From assembly GCA_947457885.1 (NCBI GenBank), contig CANGXU010000018.1, positions 1-34,884 of the forward strand: DNA of 34,884 nt, read 5' to 3'. The translations under genes were made by a program, and so were the position numbers. Below, piece after piece: positions 1-7,389 of this stretch (the stretch's first letter is position 1; every line of letters begins with the position of its first letter). Below the pieces are notes generated by a model. It saw only the letters and a program-made list of their open reading frames with translations, ran no database searches and was not told the DNA's origin. The stretch is from Betaproteobacteria bacterium. Its GTDB lineage: Bacteria > Pseudomonadota > Gammaproteobacteria > Burkholderiales > CAIKXV01.

Positions 1-597
1 CCGGTCACCGGCAAGCCGGTCGACGGCATCCCGTTCTTCCCGTACTACATCGTGAAGGACCTGATCGGCATCGTCGTGTTCTTCATCGTGTTCTTCGCGA
101 TCCTGTTCTTCGGTCCGGAGATGGGCGGCTACTTCCTCGAGTACAACAACTTCCTGCCGGCAGACCCGCTGCAGACCCCGGCGCATATCGCCCCGGTCTG
201 GTACTTCACGCCCTTCTACGCGATGCTGCGTGCCGTGCCCGCGATGTTCGGGTCGCAGTTCGCCGGCGTGGCCGTGATGGGTGCGGGCGTGATCATCCTG
301 TTCTTCCTGCCCTGGCTCGACAAGAGCCCCGTGAAGTCGATCCGCTACAAGGGCCCGATCTTCCGTGCTGCACTGGCGATCTTCGTGGTGAGCTTCCTCG
401 TGCTGGGCTACCTGGGCGTGGCGACGACCGACGTCTGGGGCAAGATGCCCGAGGTGCTGCCGATCATCGGCGGTGTCGAGGTGGCGACGATCGTCTCGCG
501 CCTGTTGACGCTCGCCTACTTCGCGTTCTTCCTCGCGATGCCCTGGTACAGCCGCATCGACAAGTGCAAACCCGAACCCGAGCGGTTGACAGGATGA
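1..597 (+). CDS. petB: Cytochrome b of the bc1 complex, C-terminal part (5' end outside window)
   Basis: The reading frame is open from base 1 and ends at a TGA at 595-597, giving the last 198 residues. Cytochrome b is the membrane core of ubiquinol:cytochrome c oxidoreductase, carrying two b hemes and both quinone sites. Visible are a periplasmic FFPYY-type segment followed by a transmembrane helix, a PADPLQTP segment followed by an IAPVWYF stretch (the usual run-up to the Qo-side helix of the family), and further hydrophobic helices ending in a short charged tail. The stop overlaps the next gene's ATG (ATGA at 594-597), which is cytochrome c1, so translation is probably coupled. The Rieske gene is expected just upstream of the window. 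The assignment is firm; only the heme-ligating N-terminal part is missing. Confidence 0.93.
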   Translation, partial: PVTGKPVDGIPFFPYYIVKDLIGIVVFFIVFFAILFFGPEMGGYFLEYNNFLPADPLQTPAHIAPVWYFTPFYAMLRAVPAMFGSQFAGVAVMGAGVIILFFLPWLDKSPVKSIRYKGPIFRAALAIFVVSFLVLGYLGVATTDVWGKMPEVLPIIGGVEVATIVSRLLTLAYFAFFLAMPWYSRIDKCKPEPERLTG

Positions 598-1364
598 AGA
601 TGGCCAAGTTCAGAAACCGGGCATTCGCAGCCCTTGTCTCCCTTGCGGCGGTTCTGTTCACGGCGGCTCCGTCTTCGGCGCTGGCGGCCAGCAGCGGGGT
701 TGCACTACAGCGCGCTCCGGTGAACCTGCAGGATGCGGTATCCCTGCAACGCGGTGCGCATCTGTTCGTCAACTACTGCATGGGTTGCCACAGTGCGAAC
801 TACATGCGGTTCAACCGGTTGACCGACCTCGGGCTGACCGAAGAGCAGATCAAGGAATACCTGCTGTTCGCGACCGACAAGGTGGGCTCGCCGATGACGA
901 TCGCGATGCGTCCGGCCGATGCGAAAGAGTGGATGGGCAAGGCGCCGCCCGACATGACCGTCATCGCCCGCTCCAAGCGTCCCGACTACATCTACACGCT
1001 GCTCAAGTCCTACTATGTCGACGAATCGCGTGCGTTGGGCTGGAACAACCTCGCATACCCGAACATCGGCATGCCGCATCCGCTCTGGCAGTTGCAGGGC
1101 GCGGCGCAACTCAAGGTCGAGGAGAAGCAGTCCCATGGCCACGCGGTGCAGGTGAAGAGCATCGCGCCCGGTGAACCCGGCCTGCTGAACGCGGTCGAAT
1201 ACGACCGCGCCGTCGGCGACCTGGTGAACTACCTGGTGTACATGGGCGAGCCATGGAAGGTGCAGAGCAGCCGTGTCGGCATCGTCGTCATGTTCTTCCT
1301 GGCGATCCTCCTCGTATTCGTATATCTGCTGAAGCTCGAGTTCTGGCGGGATATCAAGCACTGA
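594..1364 (+). CDS. petC: Cytochrome c1 of the bc1 complex
   Basis: This 256-residue protein is the heme-c subunit that passes electrons from the Rieske protein to soluble cytochrome c on the periplasmic side. An N-terminal basic and hydrophobic stretch ending near AALAASS is a Sec signal peptide. The heme-binding CMGCH motif is at residues 62-66, followed by SANYMRFNRL, which is typical of c1. Near the C-terminus a single hydrophobic helix (VVMFFLAILLVFVYLLKLEFW) anchors the protein, and RDIKH forms the cytoplasmic tail. The start is the ATG at 594, overlapping the cytochrome b stop; a second ATG at 600 is possible. A longer in-frame GTG start at 564 lies inside cytochrome b and is unlikely. 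It belongs to the same operon as petB. Confidence 0.94.
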   Translation: MKMAKFRNRAFAALVSLAAVLFTAAPSSALAASSGVALQRAPVNLQDAVSLQRGAHLFVNYCMGCHSANYMRFNRLTDLGLTEEQIKEYLLFATDKVGSPMTIAMRPADAKEWMGKAPPDMTVIARSKRPDYIYTLLKSYYVDESRALGWNNLAYPNIGMPHPLWQLQGAAQLKVEEKQSHGHAVQVKSIAPGEPGLLNAVEYDRAVGDLVNYLVYMGEPWKVQSSRVGIVVMFFLAILLVFVYLLKLEFWRDIKH

Positions 1365-1377
1365 ACTTCCCTGCGAC

Positions 1378-1393
1378 GGTGCCTTCGGGCACC
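1378..1393 (+). other. UUCG-tetraloop hairpin between petC and sspA
   Basis: GGTGCC (1378-1383), loop TTCG, GGCACC (1388-1393) form a perfect 6-bp stem closed by a UUCG loop, an exceptionally stable RNA hairpin type. It lies 13 bases after the petC stop and has no T-run, so it is more likely an mRNA 3'-end stabiliser or pause site than a strong intrinsic terminator. The role is inferred. Confidence 0.5.
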
Positions 1394-1407
1394 CCGGAAC
1401 CCACTCA

Positions 1408-1426
1408 CGCCGGCTCGAGACCGGCG
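1408..1426 (+). other. Second hairpin abutting the sspA ribosome binding site
   Basis: CGCCGG (1408-1413) pairs with CCGGCG (1421-1426) around a 7-base loop containing CTCGAG. The 3' arm runs directly into the GGAGGAG Shine-Dalgarno (1426-1432) of sspA, sharing its first G. Folding could modulate ribosome access. This is a sequence observation only. Confidence 0.4.
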
Positions 1427-1440
1427 GAGGAGAACCCCTG

Positions 1441-2040
1441 ATGATGACCTTGTACTCGGGAACGACCTGTCCGTTCTCACAACGCTGCCGCATCGTCCTT
1501 TACGAAAAGGGCATGGATTTCCAGATCACCGACGTCGACCTGTTCAACAAGCCGGAAGACCTCGCGGTGATGAACCCGTACAACCGGGTGCCGGTGCTGG
1601 TCGAGCGCGATCTCGTCCTGTACGAGTCGAACATCATCAACGAGTACATCGACGACCGGTTCCCGCATCCCCAGCTGATGCCAGCCGATCCGGTGATGCG
1701 GGCGCGGGCGCGGCTGTTCCTCTATCGCTTCGAGAACGAACTGTTCTGCCACATCGATACGCTCGAGAAGGGCAATGCCAAGACGGTCGAAAAGGCGCGC
1801 CAGATCATCCGCGACAACCTGACCGTGATCGCGCCGGTGTTCGCGAAGCAGAAATACATGCTGGGCGAGGAATTCTCGATGCTCGACGTCGCGATCGCAC
1901 CGCTGCTCTGGCGCCTGGAGCACTACGGTATCGAACTGCCCCGGCAGGCGGCGCCGCTGGCGAAGTATGCCGAACGGCTGTTCAGCCGCCCGGCCTTCAT
2001 CGACGCGATGACGCCATCCGAGAAGGTGATGCGCAAGTAG
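1441..2040 (+). CDS. sspA: Stringent starvation protein A (GST-fold, RNA polymerase-associated)
   Basis: The 199 residues show an N-terminal thioredoxin-like domain (about 1-80) and an all-helical C-terminal GST domain (about 85-199). The opening TLYSGTTCPFSQRCRIVL, with cysteines at 10 and 16, matches SspA of betaproteobacteria, and VMNPYNRVPVLVERDLVLYESN (split here as NPYNRVPVL and LYESNIINEYID) is the family's cis-proline region. SspA binds RNA polymerase and alters promoter use under starvation and acid stress; it is not thought to be an active glutathione transferase. The start is the first of two consecutive ATGs, 8 bases after GGAGGAG; the ATG at 1444 is equally possible. It is followed 9 bases later by sspB, the conserved partner order. 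Confidence 0.93.
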   Translation: MMTLYSGTTCPFSQRCRIVLYEKGMDFQITDVDLFNKPEDLAVMNPYNRVPVLVERDLVLYESNIINEYIDDRFPHPQLMPADPVMRARARLFLYRFENELFCHIDTLEKGNAKTVEKARQIIRDNLTVIAPVFAKQKYMLGEEFSMLDVAIAPLLWRLEHYGIELPRQAAPLAKYAERLFSRPAFIDAMTPSEKVMRK

Positions 2041-2049
2041 GCTACCGAC

Positions 2050-2496
2050 ATGACCGACCCTACGACCAAACCCTACCTCGTCCGCGCCATCTACGAATGG
2101 TGCAGCGACTCGGGTTACACCCCCTATATTTCAGTGAAGGTGGACGGATCGACACGGGTGCCGCTCGAGTACGTGAAGAACGGCGAGATCGTGCTCAACA
2201 TCAGCCAGGACGCGACCCGCAACATCACCCTGGGGCGCGACGTGGTGCAATTCTCTGCCCGCTTCAACGGCGTCTCGCGCGAGATCAGCGTGCCGATCGG
2301 TGCGGTCGCCGCGATCTTCGCCAAGGAGAACGGGCAGGGGCTGTTCTTCCCGACCGAGGCGGCGGCCGGCACGCAGGGGCAGGCCACCGAAGCGCCGGAG
2401 TCGCCTGCAGCCAGCGATAGCGGCGACGAGCCGGGGCCCGATACGCCGACCAGTCCGTCGCGTCCATCGCGCCCGCGCCTGCAGGTCGTCAAGTAG
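2050..2496 (+). CDS. sspB: ClpXP specificity-enhancing factor SspB
   Basis: This 148-residue adaptor tethers ssrA-tagged (and some other) substrates to ClpXP. The folded substrate-binding domain covers about residues 5-100: KPYLVRAIYEWC, then YISVKVDG, GEIVLNIS and the VQFSARFNG strand. A low-complexity acidic, proline- and serine-rich linker follows (about 105-138). The protein ends in RPRLQVVK, matching the short conserved C-terminal ClpX-binding peptide of SspB proteins. Domain, flexible linker and terminal peptide are all intact, so the protein looks functional. It lies directly downstream of sspA, as is normal in beta- and gammaproteobacteria. Confidence 0.94.
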   Translation: MTDPTTKPYLVRAIYEWCSDSGYTPYISVKVDGSTRVPLEYVKNGEIVLNISQDATRNITLGRDVVQFSARFNGVSREISVPIGAVAAIFAKENGQGLFFPTEAAAGTQGQATEAPESPAASDSGDEPGPDTPTSPSRPSRPRLQVVK

Positions 2497-2562
2497 GGGC
2501 TGCTCGGCGGACATAGCCCCGCGCCGGCCGACGCGCATCGCACCGGCGCCTTGTGGCTCGCT

Positions 2563-2568
2563 TATACT
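2563..2568 (+). promoter_or_regulatory. Candidate -10 element of the tRNA-Thr promoter
   Basis: TATACT lies 12 bases upstream of the mature tRNA 5' end, at a distance suitable for initiation near 2575. The hexamer 17 bases upstream (GCACCG) is a poor -35 match, so the promoter is only partly supported. Confidence 0.35.
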
Positions 2569-2580
2569 CATCCTGGACCT

Positions 2581-2656
2581 GCCGGATTAGCTCAGCTGGT
2601 AGAGCAGCGGTTTTGTAAACCGAAGGTCACGGGTTCGAACCCTGTATCCGGCACCA
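2581..2656 (+). tRNA. thrT: tRNA-Thr (anticodon TGT)
   Basis: A full 76-base cloverleaf with encoded CCA. The acceptor arm GCCGGAT pairs with ATCCGGC, the D-arm carries GCTCAGCTGGTAGAGC, and the T-arm carries GGTTCGAAC. The anticodon loop TTTGTAA has TGT at 2614-2616, reading ACA and, by wobble, other Thr codons. The first pair of the anticodon stem (G2607 with A2623) is a mismatch, which also occurs in other beta- and gammaproteobacterial threonine tRNAs. The symbol is a generic assignment; isoacceptor naming differs between genomes. Confidence 0.95.
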
Positions 2657-2700
2657 TCAGCCTGTTTGTAGTCGTCCGAAGTCGTCCGAAGAAACTGCCC

Positions 2701-2726
2701 AAACCCGCGCAAATGCGGGTTTTTTT
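2701..2726 (+). terminator. Rho-independent terminator of tRNA-Thr
   Basis: AAACCCGC (2701-2708) pairs with GCGGGTTT (2715-2722) around a 6-base loop, and the T-run continues to 2726. It is the only textbook hairpin plus T-run seen in the window. Between tRNA and terminator lies a tandem 10-base repeat (GTCGTCCGAA twice, 2671-2690). Confidence 0.85.
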
Positions 2727-3124
2727 ACGTCTGTAGTGTGCGGGACTGTCCGGCGCGAGTCTGTCCGGATTGAAACCACCGCACCTTGGCACGGTTGAAA
2801 CCGTCGTCTGCATCATCCTGCCACGCGGAAACAATGAATGTTCCCAGTTATCTGAGGCCAGCCGGCCAAGGCGCGCCCGACTAGTGGGAGCGAAGGGTCG
2901 AAGCGGGAAGAAGGGTGGGTCCGCGGCCAAGAGAGCAACCCCAGCCCTCGCTGAAGACGAAGCCGACCGTCCCTGCTCCGGGAACCGCTACGGCTCGACG
3001 GGAGCGCCAGCGGAAGATGGAACTGCCCGCTGCAGATCTGCATGGCTGGCATGCACGGGTGGGGATTGCTCCACCTTGACCGTGCACTGCAAGCTTGAGG
3101 CCTTCGGTTTCCTGGGGGCAACCC
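2727..3124. other. Roughly 400-base non-coding stretch after tRNA-Thr
   Basis: No convincing gene is seen here. Open frames exist on both strands (for example 2770-3153 plus and 2813-3151 minus), but they lack family resemblance and good ribosome sites and read as low-complexity Arg/Ser/Gly sequence. By eye the base composition is less GC-rich than the flanks. There is a small repeat of CTGTCCGG (near 2744 and 2760) and a TTGACC at 3076-3081 that could be a -35 box for the next gene, with no clear -10. There is no integrase and no visible second copy of the tRNA end. Confidence 0.5.
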
Positions 3125-4420
3125 TTGTCGATACGGATCTCTCGGCCACATAAGCGATCCCTGCCTGCCGTCCTTGCCGGGGCGGCCTTGTTCGCGCTCC
3201 TGTCGGGCTGCGCATCCAGAGAGAGCGTCGCGCCGCGGGCGGAACGTCTCAGCAGTGGTTGGCGTGACCCGTCAGCGGTGGCGCCTGTCGCCGACTTCGA
3301 TGACTATGTCGCGCGGGTGACGCGGGAGCTGGGCGTCCACCGGCTGCCATTCGCGCCCTCGACGGCCGATGCGGAGCTGAGGTTGGTGGCCCCCTTTCGG
3401 ATTGCCCCAGGTCCGGCATGCCAGCCCGAGGCCCCGCGAGGCATCGCGGTCCTCGTCCATGGGCTGTCGGATACCGCATTTGCCATGCGCGATCTGGCGA
3501 AGTCCCTGTCGAGAATGTGCTTCGAGTCCCGCGTGCTGTTGCTGCCAGGGCATGGCACTCGTCCGGCGGATCTGATGGTTGTCGATCACCGGGACTGGCT
3601 GGCTCACGTTGAGGCGGCGGTCACGCAGGCCGGTCGCGAGAGCGATGTCGTCGTGCTCGCAGGCTTCTCCCTTGGCGCAGCCCTCTCCCTCGCGGTGGCA
3701 GCCGAGTCGCCTGACAAGGTCGATGCGGTCATCGGCTTGTCGCCGGCCTACCGACTTCGCTCCAACACCCTGGCGCGGCAGGCCCGCTGGGTAGCGGCGT
3801 TCCGCCCATGGCTGGACCTGGGTCCGCGCGAAGATTTCGCGCGGTATGGCGCCATGCCGACAAAGGGCATCGCGTCCACCATGGCGGCGCTCAGCCTGTT
3901 GGACGATCGCGTCAGGCGAGCAGGCGCCGTGAAGACGCCCTGGCTGGTCGTGCAGAGCGAAGACGATGAGGTGGTCGATGTCGCCAGCAACCGGCGGTTC
4001 TTCCATGCAAACGCGGGCGATCCTCGCAGCGTCTTCTTGAACTACTTCTCCGTCCCGCCGGAAGATGCATCGAGCCAGCGCGTGATCTGGCTGCCTGCCG
4101 CCAACGACGCCTTGCGCGTGGTCGGGCTCTCCCACCTCGCATTGCACATGTCGCCTCACAACCCGCACTACGGTGTGACGGGCACGTACCGCAACTGCGG
4201 CAGTACCCCTTTCCGCAAGGAAGACGAGATCCGGGCCTGCAAAGAGGCGCCGCAGGTGTGGTATGGCGTCGGCGGGCAGACGCCGCCCCCTGGCGCAGCC
4301 GGCGCCCGGGCGACCTTCAACCCGCACTACCCAGACCTGGAGCGCCGCATCGCCGAGTTCCTGAACCAGGTGGATGGCCGCCACCGCGAGGCGTCAGTGA
4401 GTCACCGCAGCGGGCCGTGA
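3125..4420 (+). CDS. Lipoprotein alpha/beta hydrolase (serine hydrolase / lysophospholipase-like)
   Basis: With the TTG at 3125 as start (GGGGG six bases upstream) the protein has 431 residues. It begins with a basic segment, a hydrophobic helix and the lipobox LLSGC, with the lipidated Cys at 29, so it is expected to be membrane-anchored on the periplasmic side. The alpha/beta hydrolase fold is shown by LVHGLSD (oxyanion region, about 111-117), nucleophile elbow GFSLG with Ser182, acid Asp281 in SEDDEVV, and His337 in GLSHLALH. The LLLPGHG strand is typical of S33 and monoglyceride-lipase-like enzymes. An extended region follows the His (about 345-431) with two Cys. No ATG exists upstream of the lipobox; the TTG at 3095 gives a poorer signal peptide. 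The substrate is unknown; an ester or lipid is likely from the fold. Confidence 0.75.
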   Translation: MSIRISRPHKRSLPAVLAGAALFALLSGCASRESVAPRAERLSSGWRDPSAVAPVADFDDYVARVTRELGVHRLPFAPSTADAELRLVAPFRIAPGPACQPEAPRGIAVLVHGLSDTAFAMRDLAKSLSRMCFESRVLLLPGHGTRPADLMVVDHRDWLAHVEAAVTQAGRESDVVVLAGFSLGAALSLAVAAESPDKVDAVIGLSPAYRLRSNTLARQARWVAAFRPWLDLGPREDFARYGAMPTKGIASTMAALSLLDDRVRRAGAVKTPWLVVQSEDDEVVDVASNRRFFHANAGDPRSVFLNYFSVPPEDASSQRVIWLPAANDALRVVGLSHLALHMSPHNPHYGVTGTYRNCGSTPFRKEDEIRACKEAPQVWYGVGGQTPPPGAAGARATFNPHYPDLERRIAEFLNQVDGRHREASVSHRSGP

Positions 4421-4431
4421 AGGCGCTGTTT

Positions 4432-4470
4432 CGCGAGGCGGAGGCGGCCGCAAAGCTGGACCGCCTCGCG
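4432..4470 (+). terminator. 10-bp inverted repeat after the lipoprotein hydrolase
   Basis: CGCGAGGCGG (4432-4441) is perfectly complementary to CCGCCTCGCG (4461-4470), with a 19-base spacer, starting 12 bases after the stop. There is no T-run. It is a plausible mRNA 3'-end structure, not a proven terminator. Confidence 0.4.
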
Positions 4471-4606
4471 CCGGGTGGACGGCTGGTCGGGCACAGCCAG
4501 GCGGGTCACCTTCCGTGACATCGCGCCCCGCATCCAGCGCGTCTTCGGGCCGGCTCGTCCTCGATCTCACCTGACCCCGGCGACCCCGTTCTGACCAGGA
4601 CCCACC

Positions 4607-4795
4607 ATGCAACTCCCGTTCAAGCTCATCCGCAACCTGCATCTGGCGGCATCGCCGTTCATCGGCGCCTTCGTCTACTCCGGCGCGTTGCGCTCGAACG
4701 AGACCTTCCTGGCCCTCATCCAGTGGGGCGTGTTCCCGCTCGTGGCCGCCGCCGGCCTCGCGCTGTGGCTGGGCCCGCGCCTGGCGCGCCGGTGA
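4607..4795 (+). CDS. Small membrane protein, 62 residues, function unknown
   Basis: The ORF starts with an ATG (AGGA nine bases upstream) and encodes a coherent small integral membrane protein. A positively charged N-terminus (MQLPFKLIRNLH) precedes a first hydrophobic segment (about 12-28), then a short loop RSNETF, then a second segment (about 33-57) and a basic end GPRLARR. The charge pattern suggests both ends lie in the cytoplasm. The helix-loop-helix with positive flanks and the good start argue for a real gene despite its length. No family is recognised with certainty. It stands alone between a hydrolase and a secreted protein on the same strand. Confidence 0.55.
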   Translation: MQLPFKLIRNLHLAASPFIGAFVYSGALRSNETFLALIQWGVFPLVAAAGLALWLGPRLARR

Positions 4796-5100
4796 GAGAT
4801 CATGGAGATGGAGGCGCGCCAGGCCCCTGGTCTGCCTGAGAGGTCTTCCCGACAGCGCTCGATCTGATGCATGCGCTCGTCGCTCCCTGTCGGGCCGGAT
4901 CCAGATCGCGCACGTACTCGCTGACAGGATCTCCGCGTTCGCAGAAACGGGCCGAGTGGCCGGGAATCGGTCAGCGTGCTGCCGAGAGCCCGGCGGTCTC
5001 GAGCGCCGGGTTCGGCCAGGTTGGTGCCCGGCACTCAAGAAACACCGTCGCAAGCCGTTATCCCGAAAATACTTTTGCAACGGGAAACAAGAGGCCCCTC
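4796..5100. other. 305-base intergenic region
   Basis: No gene is supported. A 21-codon ATG frame at 4801 follows the small membrane protein but has no recognisable content. The last 60 bases before 5101 are relatively AT-rich (a TTATCCCGAAAATACTTTTG stretch near 5058-5077), a likely place for the promoter of the secreted protein, though no clean -35/-10 pair was found. Confidence 0.4.
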
Positions 5101-5541
5101 GTGCTCACCAAAGGACTGTTCCGTTTTCTCGCCGTCACCGGTTTCGTCGCGGCCGGCATGACCCCCGCCATCGCCCAGCAGAGCTCGATCGACTCCCAGT
5201 TGTCGCGCCTGAGCGGGCGCATGGAGGGGCGTAACATGGCCCAGGCCGCGCGCGACCTCACCGGTTCGCTGCGCAACGGCCAGCGCACCGACTGGACGAT
5301 CTTCCTGGTGAAGGGCGTCGACTACCGCATCCACGGCGTCTGCGACAACGACTGCCGCGACCTCGACCTGGTCCTGCTCGACGAGCGCGGCAACGAGATC
5401 TCCCAGGACACTTCCACCGACGACATCCCGATCGTCAACGCACGTCCGAAGTGGACCGGCCGCTTCACGCTGCGCGTGATCATGGAAGACTGCAAGGTCA
5501 ACCCCTGCAACTACGGCGTGCGGTTCTTCACCGACAAGTAG
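5101..5541 (+). CDS. Small secreted protein with a pre-peptidase-C-like beta domain
   Basis: The start chosen is GTG at 5101, preceded by AAGAGG six bases upstream; it gives 146 residues with a clear Sec signal peptide (LFRFLAVTGFVAAGMTPAIAQQ, cleavage after AIA near residue 21). Upstream in-frame starts put over 70 non-hydrophobic residues before the signal and are rejected. The mature part has a short helix-prone region (QLSRLSGRMEGRNMAQ) and then a beta-rich domain: WTIFLVKGVDYRI, DLDLVLLDERGNEI, TGRFTLRVIM. This order resembles bacterial pre-peptidase C-terminal (PPC) domains that bind extracellular polymers or act as chaperone-like appendages. Four cysteines (CDNDC and CKVNPC) suggest two periplasmic disulfides. 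The exact role is unknown. Confidence 0.7.
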   Translation: MLTKGLFRFLAVTGFVAAGMTPAIAQQSSIDSQLSRLSGRMEGRNMAQAARDLTGSLRNGQRTDWTIFLVKGVDYRIHGVCDNDCRDLDLVLLDERGNEISQDTSTDDIPIVNARPKWTGRFTLRVIMEDCKVNPCNYGVRFFTDK

Positions 5542-5556
5542 CGTTCAGCGCGCAAG

Positions 5557-5578
5557 GCGCGGGCAGCTGTGCCCGCGC
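5557..5578. terminator. Perfect 9-bp hairpin between convergent genes
   Basis: GCGCGGGCA (5557-5565), loop GCTG, TGCCCGCGC (5570-5578). It sits between the stop of the secreted protein (5541) and the stop of the minus-strand hydrolase (5613), where a two-way transcript end is expected. No T-run follows on either strand, so efficiency is uncertain. Confidence 0.6.
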
Positions 5579-5612
5579 AAGTCAGTCGGGCGCCGTCCCC
5601 TCGCACACCGAC

Positions 5613-6407
5613 TCAGCCGCCCTCCTGCAGGAACCGCAGCACGCGCGCGTTGAACGCGTCAGGGCGGGTCTTCGACAGCGAATGCCCGCCGCTGTCCATC
5701 AACTCCAGCTGGGCGCCCGGGATCGCGCGGGCCAGGGCCTCGGCGTGGTAGGCGGGAGTGATGTAGTCGTCGCGCGCAGCCATCACCAGCGTGGGCGTGG
5801 TGATGCGTGCGAGGTCTGCGCGGCGGTCGAACGCCATGATCGCGTCGATGCGGCCGACCGAGACGTCCGCCGGCGGCGGATTGACGGCCGCGCGGCGCAG
5901 TTCCTCCTCGATCTCGGCATCGTGCGCATTCACGTAATCGGGCGGGTACAGCCAGAGCGGATGGAAGCGGCCGTGCAGTTCCGGCCCCGCCTGCTGGTAC
6001 ATCTGTCGCCGGGCCTCGAACAATCGCCGGAACCAGGGATCGCACCAGGTCCAGGTCGCGTAGATCGTCATCCGCGACAGCCGCTCGGGATGCAGTACCG
6101 CGAGTGTCTGGCCGATCGCGCCGCCCGTGGATTGCCCGACCAGGTGGACGCGTTCGAGCCCGAGTGCGTCAAGCAGCGAGATGACATCGGCAGCCATCCC
6201 GTCGACCGAGAACGATCGCTGCAAACGGTCGCTGGAGCCGGTGCCGCGCTGATCGTAGGTGATCACCCGATAGTGCTGGCTGAAGAAGGGCACCTGCGGC
6301 GCCCATGAACGGCCGGTGCCGTTGAGGCCGCTGACGAACAGCAGCGGATGACCGCTGCCGCTTTCTTCGTAGGCGATCTCGCCGTCGCCAATGGCCAGCC
6401 TGGGCAT
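5613..6407 (-). CDS. Alpha/beta hydrolase (RutD / enol-lactonase-like)
   Basis: The 264-residue protein has all features of a soluble alpha/beta hydrolase. FVSGLNG (24-30) is the oxyanion-hole region, YDQRGTGSSD (51-60) the conserved loop, nucleophile elbow GQSTGG with Ser93, catalytic acid Asp213 in ARDDYITP, and His242 in GGHSLS. A helical cap containing WTWCDPWFRRLFEARR lies at about 119-135. There is no signal peptide, so it is cytoplasmic. The start ATG is preceded by GAGGAGACACC, a strong ribosome site. The closest families by feel are 3-oxoadipate enol-lactonases and RutD-type aminoacrylate hydrolases; the substrate cannot be fixed. It lies 85 bases downstream of the HIBADH-like gene on the same strand and is probably co-transcribed with it. 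Confidence 0.85.
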   Translation of the reverse strand: MPRLAIGDGEIAYEESGSGHPLLFVSGLNGTGRSWAPQVPFFSQHYRVITYDQRGTGSSDRLQRSFSVDGMAADVISLLDALGLERVHLVGQSTGGAIGQTLAVLHPERLSRMTIYATWTWCDPWFRRLFEARRQMYQQAGPELHGRFHPLWLYPPDYVNAHDAEIEEELRRAAVNPPPADVSVGRIDAIMAFDRRADLARITTPTLVMAARDDYITPAYHAEALARAIPGAQLELMDSGGHSLSKTRPDAFNARVLRFLQEGG

Positions 6408-6492
6408 GGTGTCTCCTCTACGTTTCCATGGTGGTCGTCAAACCGTGCAGCCGCAAGCATACATAGTGGACGCTCGCAGTATGGTCCACCGC

Positions 6493-7389
6493 TCAGCGCT
6501 TGCGCGTGCCGCTCACGATCTCGTCGAAACGCGGATAAAGGTGGGCGAAATCGGTGTCGGTCATGCCCTGTTCGATGGCCGAGGCGAGGAACTCGCTGGT
6601 GAGCGTGCCCAGCGGCACCTGCGCGCCGAGCGACCCGGCGAGCGACACCGCCATCGACACGTCCTTGCGCAGGTTGTACACGCGCGAGCGGGCGTCCCAC
6701 TTGTCGGACAGGATATGGGCCGGGAAGCGAACCTCGCTCGCATAGCTGCGCGCATTGGATACGTTGAACACGCCGATCATGTCGGCGACGCTGATGCCCG
6801 CCGCTTCGGCCATCCGCCCGCCTTCGCAGGTCGCGAGGAAGATCGTGTGGCAGACCATGTTGTGGATCAGCTTCATCGTGTGGCCGGTGCCACTGGCGCC
6901 CAGGTGGAACAGCCGCTTCGAGATCCGCTCGAGCAGTCCGCGCGTGCGCTCGAATGCATCCTTGTCGCCGCCGACCATCAGGGTCAGCGTGCCGGCGTCC
7001 GCCCCCGCTGCGCCACCGCTCATGCCCGCATCGAGATAGGCGATGCCACGCTCGGCCGCGCGCGCCGCGATCGCCCGCGTCTCGACCGGATCAGACGTGG
7101 TGAAGTCGTACACCACCAGCCCCGGTGCCGCGTGCGCGAGCACGCCGTCGGGGCCGTCGAAGCAGGCGGCGATCTCGGGTGTCGCAGGCACGATGAAGAA
7201 GATGGTGCTGCAGGAGGCGGCCATCTCGCCCGGCGTGGCCACCTCCACGCCCGGTAGCGCGGCGAGCGCGTCGCGGGCCGCCGGGGAGACGTCCCAGACA
7301 GCCAGCGGCAGGCCGGCGCGCTGGAAGTTGCGTGCGATGCCGCCGCCCATGTTGCCCAGCCCGACTACTCCCACCTTCCGATCGTCCAT
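6493..7389 (-). CDS. NAD(P)-dependent 3-hydroxyisobutyrate dehydrogenase-family oxidoreductase
   Basis: These 298 residues form a beta-hydroxyacid dehydrogenase. The dinucleotide-binding motif GLGNMG is at 10-15. The substrate-binding DAGMSGG (120-126) replaces the usual DAPVSGG, and the catalytic Lys173 and Asn177 lie in GTGHTMKLIHNM. An all-helical C-terminal domain follows. Members oxidise small 3-hydroxy acids (3-hydroxyisobutyrate, tartronate semialdehyde, glycerol-3-derived acids). The Ala-Gly-Met substitution before SGG may shift substrate choice. It is the first gene of a two-gene minus-strand unit and is divergent from a TctC-type binding protein, suggesting a hydroxy acid captured by the binding protein could be its substrate. 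That link is an inference. Confidence 0.85.
   Translation of the reverse strand: MDDRKVGVVGLGNMGGGIARNFQRAGLPLAVWDVSPAARDALAALPGVEVATPGEMAASCSTIFFIVPATPEIAACFDGPDGVLAHAAPGLVVYDFTTSDPVETRAIAARAAERGIAYLDAGMSGGAAGADAGTLTLMVGGDKDAFERTRGLLERISKRLFHLGASGTGHTMKLIHNMVCHTIFLATCEGGRMAEAAGISVADMIGVFNVSNARSYASEVRFPAHILSDKWDARSRVYNLRKDVSMAVSLAGSLGAQVPLGTLTSEFLASAIEQGMTDTDFAHLYPRFDEIVSGTRKR

Noticed and set aside
2551..2736. Plus-strand frame across the tRNA (reads ...LAQLVEQRFC...GSNPVSG)
   Set aside because: This is the well-known spurious translation of a tRNA gene; the sequence is fully explained by tRNA-Thr and its terminator.
2592..2930. Minus-strand frame with VPDTGFEPVTFGLQ
   Set aside because: A common artefact of the antisense of a tRNA; it has no ribosome site and covers the terminator.
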